From positions 167,630,689-167,694,688 of the forward strand of contig NC_058523.1 of NCBI RefSeq assembly GCF_904849725.1: 64,000 bases of DNA. The letters are read 5' to 3'. Position numbers and translations under genes: made by a program. Numbering within the stretch: the first letter of the stretch is position 1; every line of letters begins with the position of its first letter. Positions 9,718 through 19,820 of the stretch are shown here, piece by piece. This DNA is from Hordeum vulgare subsp. vulgare (Eukaryota; Streptophyta; Magnoliopsida; Poales; Poaceae). Under the pieces are notes generated by a model. That model had not been told where the DNA came from, searched no databases, and saw only the letters and a program-made list of their open reading frames with translations.

Positions 9718-11113
9718 TGATAACCCACAAGTATAGGGGATCGAAATAGTTTTCGAGGGTAGAGTATTCAATCCAAATTTATTGATTTGACTCAAGGGGA
9801 GCCAAAGAATATTCTCGGGTATTAGCAGCTGAGTTGTCAATTCCACCACACATGAAAGACTTAATATCTACAACAAAGTATTTTGTAGCAAAGTAGTATG
9901 GAAGTAACAGTAACGGGGGGAAACATGACAGAAGCAGTTTTATAGTTATTGTAACAGTAGCAACGGAAAAGGAACTTAGCAAAGATCAATATGTGGAAAG
10001 CTTGTAGGCAATGGATCAGTGATAGATAATTATGTTAGATGGCATTCATCATGCAACAGTCATAACATAGGGTGATACAGAACAAGCTCCAGTTCATCAA
10101 TGTAATGTAGGCATCCATTCCATATATAGTCATACGTGCTTATGGAAAAGAACTTGCATGCCATCTTTTTCCTACCCTCCCGTGGCAGCGTGGTCCTAAT
10201 GGAAACTAAGAGATATTAAGGCCTCCTTTTAATAGAGAACCAGACAAAATAATTAGCTCTTAGTGAATAAATGACCTCCTCATAATACGGTAATCACCGG
10301 AAAGAATCCCAGTTATTGTCACCCTGAGGGGTGCGGATCATAGCTCGTAATAGGTGTCTAGAACTTGCAAGATAGTATCAACAACACATATATATTAATG
10401 AAAACATAAAAGGTTCAGATCTGAAATGATGGCACTCAGTCCCTAGTAACAAGCATTAAGCATAACAAAGTCATAGCAACATCAATCTCAGAACATAGTG
10501 GATACTAGGGATCAAACCCTAACAAAACTAACTCGATTACGTGGTATATCACCCAACCCATCACCATCTAGCAAGCCTACAATGGAATTACTCATGAACA
10601 ACAGAGAGCATCATGAAATTGGTGTTGAAGGATGGTTGCTGATGACAATAGTGTCGATTTCCCCTCTTCGGAGCCTAAATCAGACTCCAGGTCTGCCATC
10701 CCGAGGAAGAACATGAGGTGGCGGCTGCTCCGTATTGCAAAACGCGATGAACTCTTCTTCTTACAAAAAATTCTCGCCAAATAGGAATATATAGAAGTGG
10801 AAACGAGGTCAGAGGAGCCACAGGGGCCCCACAAGCCAGCGGGCGCTCCCTAGGGGGGCGCCCTGCTGGCTTGTGGCCAGGTGGTGTCCCCTTTGCAGAT
10901 GATTCTTTTGCCAATATTTTTTATTAATTCCAAAAATATTCTCTGTAAATTTTCAGGTCAATCCGAGAACTTTTATTTTTGCACAAAAATAACACCAAGG
11001 CAATTCTGCTGAAAACAGTGTCAGTCCGAGTTAGTTCCGTTCAAATCAAGCAAATTAGAGTCCAAAACAAGGGAAAAATAGTTTGGAAAAGTAGATACGT
11101 TGGAGACGTATTA
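9718..11113 (-). mobile_element. Element A 3' LTR
   Basis: Its plus-strand text runs from TGATAACCCACAAG to GGAGACGTATTA; the last CA has become TA. It aligns with both LTRs of element E (1396 bp against about 1571; the difference includes the trinucleotide-repeat part that is expanded in E). On the minus strand a GC-rich snapback (about 10829-10880, arms around CCACAAGCCAGC and GCTGGCTTGTGG) is followed by a TATATATTCC box at 10784-10793, the likely promoter. Confidence 0.85.
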
Positions 11114-11592
11114 ACTCCCCCAAGCTTATACCTTTGCTTGTCCTCAAGCAATTCAGTAAAGAAAAACTTTTACAAACTCCGTTTGATCTTGCTGTTGTAA
11201 ATATGTCTAACTCATGCTCAGATTATACACTAACCATATTCACAATAATAAGTAGGTCTTATATTTGCTTATATAAATGACATAATCAACTAGCGAGCAA
11301 TAATGATAAGTCTTGGATGATAACAATTTTATCAAAAAGATCGTAATACATTATGATAAACTGGTATCTCGCTAGCCCTTTCTGAGACCGCAAAACATAA
11401 ATGCAGAGCACCTCCGAAGAACAAGGACTGACTGGACATTGTAATTCATGGTAAAAGAGATCCAGTCATACTCATACTCAATATAAATTAATAACAAAGC
11501 ATACAAATGATAGAGGTGCTCTCTAACTAGTGCCCTTTTATAAGAAGAGGATGACTCAATAATAAAGTAAAATTGATAGGCCCTTCGTAGAG
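11114..11592 (-). other. Element A polypurine tract and 3' non-coding segment
   Basis: The minus strand reads TAAGCTTGGGGGAGT (11114-11128) immediately before the LTR, the polypurine tract. The rest is non-coding and collinear with 45464-45958 of element E. It ends TAGAG at 11588-11592, the left target duplication of element B. Confidence 0.8.
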
Positions 11593-12089
11593 TGTTGGGG
11601 ATATTACCTGCGGTATAACCCGCCCTAGATGGGTCGGGTCATCAAAAGGGCGACTCAACCGTTGGTAGTACATCCCTTGGCCCAGGAGCCGGATGGCGGT
11701 TCAGGAGCTATACAGAAGATAGACTGCCAAGGAGGTTTCTAGTCTTGGAAAGCACGACGACTTAGAGATAGGGAAAGCTACAATTTGTAGCATAGCTAGG
11801 ACTCTTGTAAACCCTAAGGCCTCGACCTGTATATAAAGGCGAGTCCGTGGGAAAGATAGGGCAAGTTAGAAATCATCGAGCCAGGTCAGGTGAGTTACGC
11901 CCTCCTTGTAATCGAAACCATCATCAATCTACACAAAGCAGGACGTAGGCTTTTGCCGCCACACGAGGGGCCGAACCTGGGTAAATCTGAGTCTCGCTTT
12001 CGCTCACCATCTTTGAGTCGCCACCAAGGTGTGATGGCTCCATCTTTAAGTCCTTTCACGAGGACATCTGCCGTGACAAAACCACGACA
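11593..12089 (+). mobile_element. Element B 5' LTR with promoter
   Basis: Begins TGTTGGGGATATTACC and ends AACCACGACA. A strong TATA box TATATAAAG at 11830-11838 should drive transcription, with the start expected some 30 bases later. GAGTCGCC motifs recur in the downstream part. Confidence 0.92.
11830..11838 (+). promoter_or_regulatory. TATA box of element B 5' LTR
   Basis: TATATAAAG in the middle of the LTR, conserved at 24915-24923 in the 3' LTR. Its position about 240 bases into a 497-bp LTR fits a U3/R boundary. Confidence 0.75.
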
Positions 12090-12091
12090 AT

Positions 12092-12107
12092 TGGCACCCA
12101 CCGTGGG
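12092..12107 (+). other. Element B primer-binding site
   Basis: TGGCACCCACCGTGGG starts two bases after the LTR. It resembles the TGGCGCCCACCGTGGGG sites of Tat/RIRE2-type gypsy elements with one change. I have not verified the tRNA species. The 450 bases from here to the gag frame are leader, with only short ORFs. Confidence 0.7.
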
Positions 12108-12561
12108 CTAGCGCACGGTGGAGTTGAGTTCTCAAAGGGAGCCCTACCAGGGTCAGAAAGCTATGCGGTCGGCATCATGATGAAATGCCGCTGCGGAAGG
12201 TACTACATCGACAACTCGCTGTGGGGGCCAGAAGCCAATTCAGTCGAATCTGGTTACAGAGTCCCCTTCGGCAAAATCAACATCTTCATCAGCATGATTG
12301 GAACACCCGTGCATGAGCCGGACATCTCCACCAACATCGTCGAGCCGGCTAGGTACATCCTCCCCATCACATGACAGGATAGGAGTCGTCGTGCTTTCGT
12401 CGGTTTTACGCAGGGAAATAATGTACAAGACGAACCGGTGGCCCAGGAGGTTACACCCGTCAATTCTAACGGCAAGTCATCCATAGGCAAGACAGATTCA
12501 ATCCATCCTCTTCACGAAGGACAACTCGGAGGGTTGTCACTGGCAATGGACCCCGAGATCC

Positions 12562-14165
12562 TTGAGAGATCCCATCGACAAAAGCGCCATCTATATGGCA
12601 GGGGTGGCACATCTTCAGCAAAACACGACTGGCAACAATGAGACCGGCGGGACGTCGAAAACCCCGACTCAAGCCATGGCGGAGTTAGCGAGAGAGGTCA
12701 CCAGGCTCATGGAAACTGCCGTGACACCCGAGAATCAGGAGTCGATCAACGCCGAGCTGGAGAAGCTACGGGAGGCAATGGCCAAAGCTCAGCGGGACAT
12801 GGAAGCAGAAGCCGCCAGGGTAGAGACGCAGCAGGCTGCGATCGCAGCAGAGACGGGACGGCTGAATGCCGAAGGCTGGCGGCTCAAGAGACAACAACAT
12901 GCATCCGACGCCGTTCACCAAAGGAGACACCACGGATGCATCCCGGTCGACTTACACCCAACTCGCCTCTTCGACACCTCGCGCACCCCTAGGGCAGGTC
13001 TTGATCGACCTTACAAGCTGTTCCGAGGGGAGGTCCGGTTCAACCACCTAACCCGCCGCCGCCTCAACCAATGTATGCCCATGCGACTCGTTTCCAGACG
13101 CCATGAGGCCACTTCTCAAATCCCGTGGATAATGTGCTGGCGTCAACCCGCCATCTGGAGTCCCTCCCGATTTATGGAAACTCCCCGGCCGAGATAGAGG
13201 CGAGAAACGCCATCGAGATGCTAAAGACGGTCGTAGTCCAACACGCGCAATATTCTCATAGCCTCGATCGGTTACACTCCACGCCCCAGGCGACTCACAC
13301 CAGAAGTCGCCACGAGGACTTACCCGCAGTAACCAGCGGGCAACGGCACCTTCCTCAAAACGACCCACTTGGGATGCCCGACACATGAGCCCAAGACATT
13401 GTCGACGCAGCGCGAGCCACGCGTCAGATGGAAACGGCAGCCACGGTGGGTCAGGGTTATCCGGCTTACACCCAGACGCCTCCCCCGCCTCTCGACGCCG
13501 GAGGCAAGCACATTGGAGTGTCATGGCTCGCACCCGCTCTACGCAATGAGCGGATGTCGAAGGACTTCAATGGACCCGGGAAGGTGCCTAATTACTCGCC
13601 AGATCTCGAACCAAGGTCATGGATCGAGAGTTACAAACTTGCGATGGACATGCTCGACGTAAATGAGGCAGTTTGCGCCAAGTATTTCACTATGATGCTC
13701 GAAGGAACGACACGTGCATGGTTAAAAAGCTTACCGCCTAACTCCATCAACACCTGGGCAGAGCTAAAAGACCGCTTCATCAAGAATTTCAGAGGGACTT
13801 GCAAACGCCCGATGACCATTGTTGACCTGCAACACTGCGTTCAGCGGCCGGATGAGTCGGCCCATCATTGGACTCGGTGAGTCGCATAAGTTATTCATTC
13901 ATCAGAGGGCATCTCGGCGGCTCAGGCAGTGTTGATCCTGGAGAAAAACTGTCATTACGAGCCTCTGGTACTAACGCTGGGGCGACTTAAGCGAAAAGTA
14001 CACGACATGGCCGAGTTGATGGATACCCTCACTAGATATGCCGAGTCAGATGATACGAAGGATCCTAGAGAGGACGACGACAAAGCTATCACCGCTAGGA
14101 AGGGCGAGTCGTCGAAGGGCCATTCTCAGTTTCAGGGCCGGGGCAACCACCATCATGGTGGGTAA
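12562..14165 (+). pseudogene. Element B gag, broken
   Basis: Gag packages retrotransposon RNA. The first part (12562-13197) has a helical, Ala/Glu/Arg-rich segment that reads as coiled coil. A retrotransposon gag capsid domain is clear at about 13555-13880, with the pattern W(I)ESY...YFTMMLEGTARAW-like residues, and a second piece continues at 13929-14165 after a TGA at 13878-13880. Frameshifts near 12860 and 13110 and a TGA near 13386 separate the pieces. The C-terminal basic, Gly/His-rich tail (14090-14165) may bind nucleic acid; I see no CCHC zinc knuckle. Confidence 0.75.
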
Positions 14166-14552
14166 GGCAAAAAGAGACAACAGGAAGGTCCTACAGATTT
14201 CATAGCTAATACCAATACCGGCAACGGAAACCAGCGGCAGAAGAAGCAGGGCTTCAGTGGGAAGAAGCCACGTAATTATCACGAGATGCTCAAAGGCCCT
14301 TGTTCGCAGCATGCTACGGCTGAGGGACCGGCGACTCACTCTTGGGAGGATTGCTACATGATGCATGAGTTCTGGGCCGAGGCGCTCAGAAGAGGTCAGG
14401 GCGGTGATCAGGGCTAGCGACAGGAGCAGCCCGGCGCGCCCGGGTCATGCCACGGCCCGTTCGGCGGCTTTCCTAACCTGGGACCACACGGCAAATCGCA
14501 ACCCAACACTCGACAATACCAAGTTCACAACCAACAGTACAACCCGCCAGGA

Positions 14553-15221
14553 GTGTTTCAGCAACCACCTCCGCAAGGGGATCTCCAGCGACAGGATGAT
14601 CGTGACAGTTTCCAGAATAACCCTAAGCAATTGAACAGCAGGCAGTACCATGTGTTTACCACCAGCACGTGCAAACGGGATCAGAAGGTGAAACATAGAA
14701 CCTTCAGCGTGGTTGAGCCGACACTCCCCAGGTACCTTCACTGGTCTGAACATCACATAACCTGGAGCAGGGAGGATCACCCACCTCGAGTGGATAACCC
14801 TGGCGACTTGGCTTTGGTCGTGGCTCCCCAAGTCACAGGATACACCCTTGCCAAAGTCCTCATGGATGGAGGCAGCAGCATTAACATCCTATACTTCGAT
14901 ACTTTCCGACGGATGAATCTCTTGGAGAAAGACTTGATGCCATCATCCACGGTCTTCCACGGCATCGTCCCCGGTAAGTCGGCATATCCAATTGGGCGGA
15001 TTAAACTTAATGTGGCTTTTGGCACAAAATCCAATTACAGGAGCGAGTCTCTCATGTTTGAGGTGGTCAAAATCAAGAGCCCCTACCACGCATTGTTTGG
15101 GAGGCCGGCTTATGCCCGGTTCATGGCTCGCCCATGTTACGTTTATCTCAAGCTCAAGATGCCTGGTCCTAAGGGACCTATCACAATCAGCGGAGACAGG
15201 AAGATAGCTCAAGAATGCTAA
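14553..15221 (+). pseudogene. Element B aspartic protease region
   Basis: An open frame of 222 residues. The protease core reads VLMDGGSSINILY at about residues 104-116, the Asp-Gly-Gly variant of the retroviral Asp-Thr/Ser-Gly motif that is usual in Tat elements, followed by a flap-like region and a closing ALFGRPA motif near residue 178. It would cleave the gag-pol polyprotein. It ends at a TAA where the family normally continues into RT, and its N-terminus has lost connection with gag. Confidence 0.8.
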
Positions 15222-15439
15222 GAGGGAGACGCAGCTTATGCCGAGTCGGCTTGCGCGACCGAAGAGCTCAAGTTTCACCAAGCCAATGTTGATCCGGCAG
15301 ACATGACGCCGCTCAAAAGGCCAACAATCAACTCTGAGCCGCCCCTCAAGTTTAAACCGACAGACGATACCAAGGTCATAGACTTCACGCCCGGCGACTC
15401 CACCAAGCAGTTCAGTATTGGGACGGGTCTGGATCCCAA

Positions 15440-16624
15440 ATAGGAAAGCGCGCTCATTGAATTCATCCGTGAGAATCGGGACATCTTCACATGGAGACCT
15501 TCTGACATGCTAGGTGTACCGAGAGAATTCGCTGAGCACCATCTTAATACTGACCCAATGTAAAGCCAGTCCGGCAGTACCTCCGCAGGTTTAATGAAGA
15601 GAATCGTAAGGCGATCGGAGAGGAAGTCGACTGGCTTTTGGCCACCGGGTTTATCATCGAGGTTTTCCATCCTGAATGGTTGGCTAACCCGGTCCTGGTG
15701 CTCAAAAAGAACGACACTTTCCGCATGTGCATCGACTACACGGACCTCAACAGATCCTGTCCGAAGGATCCCTTCGCCTTTCCCCGCATTGATCAAATCA
15801 TTGATTCAACAGCGGGTTGCGAGCGTTTGTGTTTCTTGGATTCTTATTAAGGGTACCACCAGATCAAGATGGCGGTGGCGGACCAGGAGAAGACCTCCTT
15901 CATAACCCCTTTCGGAGCCTTTTGTGACGTGTCTATGCCGTTTGGGCTCAAGAGTGCGGGGGCGACTTATCAGCCTTGCATCCAAAATTGTTTGCATAAC
16001 CAGATCGGTTATAATGTCCACTCTTATGTGAACGACATCGTGGTCAGATCTCAGAAGAAGGCGTCACTCTTGGAGGATCTCAAGGAGACTTTCGACAACT
16101 TGCGCATCTACGAGATGATTCTTAATCCCACCAAGTGTGTGTTTGGTGTTCCTGCAGGAAAGTTATTGGGTTTTTTGGTGTCGGAACGCGGCATTGAAGC
16201 TAACCCGGACAAAATTGAAGCAATTACTTCACTGGGGAAGCCGGCTAACATTAACCAAGTCCAGTGCATGGCGGGTCGTTTCGCAGCTCTAAGCCGCTTT
16301 ATAAGTCGCCTCGAGGAGAAGGCCATCCCTCTCTATCAGCTGCTCAAGAAAAATGATCAATTCATACGGACAGACGAAACCAACGAAGCCTTTGAAGCCT
16401 TGAAGCAACAATTAGTTAACCCGCCAGTATTGGCGGCTCCGATGGACAAGGAGCCTATGCTCCTGTACATCACGGCCAATTCCAAGGCAGTTAGCATGGC
16501 AGTGGTTGTCGAGCGGAAGGAAGAAGGAAAGGAATATCTCCAACGACCAGTGTATTTTATCAGCGAGGTCCTACGCATTGGCAGAAGCTGGTCTTTGGGG
16601 TGTTTATGGCAAGTCCTAAGCTGA
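15440..16624 (+). pseudogene. Element B reverse transcriptase, catalytic Asp changed
   Basis: RT copies the element RNA into cDNA. Motifs are seen in order: MCIDYTDLN with PFAFPRID (15726-15792), FLDSY then a TAA at 15848-15850 followed by GYHQI, the palm stretch TPFGAFCDVSMPFGLKSAGATYQ (given here in part by position 15906-15972), and the catalytic box at 16024-16044, which reads YVNDIVV, with Asn where the family has the first of two Asp. LGFLVSERGIEANPDKI follows at 16168-16220. A stop and frameshift also occur near 15558-15600. The final part to 16624 includes the start of the first RNase H domain. Inactive. Confidence 0.9.
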
Positions 16625-17200
16625 AGCACTAATTCCAGGGACATCCCTTCATGGTCGTCAGTTCTGCCCCCTTGGCGGCATCATACAAGATCGAGAAGCA
16701 ACCGGATGGATTGCCAAGTGGGCCATCGAGTTAGGGACCCATCACGTGCGGTATACTCCCCATACGGCCATTAAATCTCAAGCACTAGTGGACTTCATCA
16801 ATGATTGGACCGAGTTGCAAATCCCAGAGGATAGGCCCGATCATACCTATTGGACCATCTATTTCGACGGATCCAGGCAACTGAAGGCTCGGGGGCTCGC
16901 GTGGTGATAACTTTGCCTCAGGGTGACAAATTTTTCTATATCCTTTGGCTCATGTTCCCATGTACCAACAATGCAGCAGAGTATGAAGCCTTGCTCCATG
17001 GATTGCGACTCGCCAAAGAGATGAACCTCACGCGAGTCAGATGTTTCGGCGACTGACATTTGATGGCACAACAGGTTTCTGGCACCTGGCATTCAAGAGA
17101 TCCCTTAATGGCGGCTTACACGCGAGCTATGTCAGATGTAGCGGGTCATTTTCATGGCTATCAAGTGGATCACATCGACCGGCGACTTAATGAAGCAGCG
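16625..17200 (+). pseudogene. Element B RNase H regions
   Basis: After the RT connection a short stretch of the first RNase H is frame-broken. A second RNase H follows: YFDGS at 16860-16874 carries the first catalytic Asp, NNAAEYEALLHGL at 16967-17005 carries the Glu, and CFGD at 17043-17054 the next Asp, followed at once by a TGA (17055-17057) inside the motif. Two RNase H modules between RT and integrase are characteristic of the Tat lineage (established knowledge). Confidence 0.75.
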
Positions 17201-18253
17201 GATGCTCTTTCCCGTCTCGATTCACGGCGTAAGCCGGTTCCTCCCAATGTCTTTTTGGATGTATTACATAACCCTTCGGTGAGACTACCTTTAGAGGAAG
17301 ACTTGGCGGTGCCGGACCCCGAGTCTCAACTCGTGGCGGCTCTTCGTGCTACTCCGGATTGGGCGGCTCCCTATGTGGCGTATCTCACCCGAGGCGAGTT
17401 ACCCGCAGATGAATTATTGGCTCGCCAAATCGTCCGTCGGTGCAAATCCATGGTCATACACAACAGGGAGTTTCCCAAACGAAGCACTCCAGGGGTATTT
17501 CAAAGGTGCGTCTCTCCTGAAGAAGGATGTATGATCCTTAATGAGATTCATGCAGGCGACTGTGGTCATCATGCTGGGTCACGATCTTTGGTTTCTAAGT
17601 CCTTCAAACATGGGTTCTATTGGCTGACGGCTCATGCAGACACGGAGGAGATAGTTCGCAGATGTGATGGTTGCCAAAAAATTGGACGTGAGATGCACGT
17701 GCCGGCTCAGGAGTTGTGGATGATACCAATCACTTGGCCGTTTGAAGTCTGGGGGCTTGACATGTTTGGCCCTTTCAGGATGTCGTCCAATAAAAAGACT
17801 CACCTATTGGTGGCAATTGACAAGTTTACTAAGTGGGTTGAGGCAGAGCCCGTTAGTAGCTGTGATGCAGATACGGCTGTCAAATTCTTGAAAAAAATGA
17901 TTTTCCGGTTTGGAAACCCTCATAGTATCATTACGGACAATGGTACTAATCTATCGAAAGGTGCAATGCAAGAGTTTTGCAGTCGAGAACATATCCGGCT
18001 TGATGTTTCTTCGGTCGCACATCCCCAGTCTAATGGGCAGGTAGAAAGGGCGAATCAGGAAATATTGCGGGGAATCAAGCCTCGGCTCATGGTACCTTTG
18101 GAATGTACTCCAGGGTGTTGGGAGGAAGAATTGCCCTCAGTGTTATGGAGCATCACGACCACTTCAAATCGCTCCACGGGTTTTACTCCTTTCTTTCTGG
18201 TCTACGGGGCAGAGGCAGTGTTACCAAGCGACATCAGACACGATTCACCGTGA
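17060..18253 (+). pseudogene. Element B integrase, catalytic triad present
   Basis: The longest intact frame of B, 397 residues. After the end of RNase H, the zinc-binding domain has HAGDCGHH and CDGCQ (HHCC type, about residues 164-206). The catalytic core has Asp in LDMFGPF, Asp in TDNGTN and Glu in NGQVERANQE, so the DDE triad is complete. It would insert cDNA into the genome. The frame ends at a TGA (18251-18253) before the C-terminal domain. The ORF start is an artefact of the stop in RNase H. Confidence 0.9.
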
Positions 18254-18283
18254 GTCACCGCCTATGTGGAATAGGACAACGAG

Positions 18284-18670
18284 TTGGCACGACAAGACTC
18301 GCTGGATGCTTTGGAGGAAGAGCGTGACTTGGCCGCGTCACGGTCGGCGATCTACCAACAAGACTTGCGACGCTATCACAACCGCCATGCGAAGAGGCGG
18401 ACTTTTCACGAGGACAACTTAGTGCTCCGGTCGATTCAAGATCACACTGGTATGCACAAGCTATCACCTCCATGGGAAGGACCGTTTGTCATCAGCAAGA
18501 ATCTTCGAAACGGCTCATACTACTTGGTGGATCTTCGCCCAGATCTGCCAACTAAAGAGGTTGAGACAACTCTCCCTTGGAATATAGCCCACCTGCAGCC
18601 TTACTACACTTATAGCCATGGGCTCCTTTCTTTTTTCCAAATTTCAGAAATTGTAATCCATTATTTATAA
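18284..18670 (+). pseudogene. Element B integrase C-terminal domain
   Basis: A 128-residue frame continuing the integrase after TGA and TAG codons at 18251-18283. It has the conserved pattern KLSPPWEGPFVI and a Tyr/Leu-rich beta segment after it, the usual GPY/F module of gypsy integrases. It ends at TAA 18668-18670; the last hydrophobic residues are probably beyond the functional domain. Confidence 0.8.
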
Positions 18671-19820
18671 AAGCAATAAAGCCGGCACCCACGAACTTCG
18701 GGGTCCTTTGCCATTTCAGCTTCTGGAAAGCATGAGTCTTTATTGTTCTATGAGTCATCCAAACATGGACGCTATCAGGGCCAAAGAGCATAAGTCGCCA
18801 TGCTGCACTTATTTCAAAACTGGGCCCTGGTAAGCCAAAGAGGACCAGTCACCATGTTGCACGGTTCAAACATAGGCACCTTATATGATTTTGAGAATTA
18901 AGCCGGCTTACTTGGGGGCTACTAGTTCCCAAGTCGTTTTGAAGTAAGAGCGTACACGCTTCTGCAATCCTATGCCCGACTTTTCCTAAATCATAGGTCA
19001 CTTAGGGGCTTCCACTCACTGAGTTTAGCCTGAATACCCTCTTGGCTATTAAAAAATTACCGCATTACAAATGGTTGTACTGGACTATGTGTTGGACAAG
19101 TCGCCACATGGACCTATGTACTCTGGGCGAGTCAATCCGTCATTTGGACCATGAACTCGCCTTGGTTAAAACATAAAAGGTATCGGCCGGAGCCACACGT
19201 GGAAAATAGAGAAACCATTGGTTCACTAAACCTGCTTCACTGAAGCTTGACTCGCGCCTGATCAGCCGGTCTAAACAATATAGGCCGTTGCAAAAGCCTT
19301 CTAGGGGTAACACTAGAGTTTTGCAAACTCGTCTTGTCCTATCGTCGCTCATTGAGCCGACGAATTTTATTTTTTGATGGCACGACCACAAGGTTCCATA
19401 ATATCATTGAGTCGGCTTTTGTTCATAACTCGTCACCACTCATTGGGCCAGTTTTTAACTCCTATTTGCCATAACCCAAAGGGCTGGTTTATCTTTTGCC
19501 ATAACCCCGGGGGCTGGTTTATCCTCTTCCATAACTCACTGAGTCGGCTTATGTTTTTCCTGACACACAGTTTGAAGGCTTTTATGTCAAACTGTGACAC
19601 TTCCTCGTTTATCAAAGCTGAAGATTTTTAAAGTGTGATTCATGATACACTAAAGGGATAAGTTATTCAGAGATGTCAATCAAAAGGCACGAGTGACAGA
19701 TTGTTTCCCTACAAAATCTAACAAACTATTACATGGCTCACATGGCCAAGTCGGCGTCATCCCCCGATAAAGAAAGGATCAGATCGTCTTTTAAAGGCAG
19801 TGGTTACATCTTGAGAAGAC
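18671..19820. other. Element B non-coding region between integrase and antisense gene
   Basis: No coding sequence recognised. The text repeats short cytosine- or pyrimidine-poor phrases such as CTTGGGGGCT and pieces with GAGTCGGCTT, and a local near-duplication around CATAACCC near 19470-19510. It probably holds the 3' untranslated sequence of both the sense pol and the antisense gene. Confidence 0.5.
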
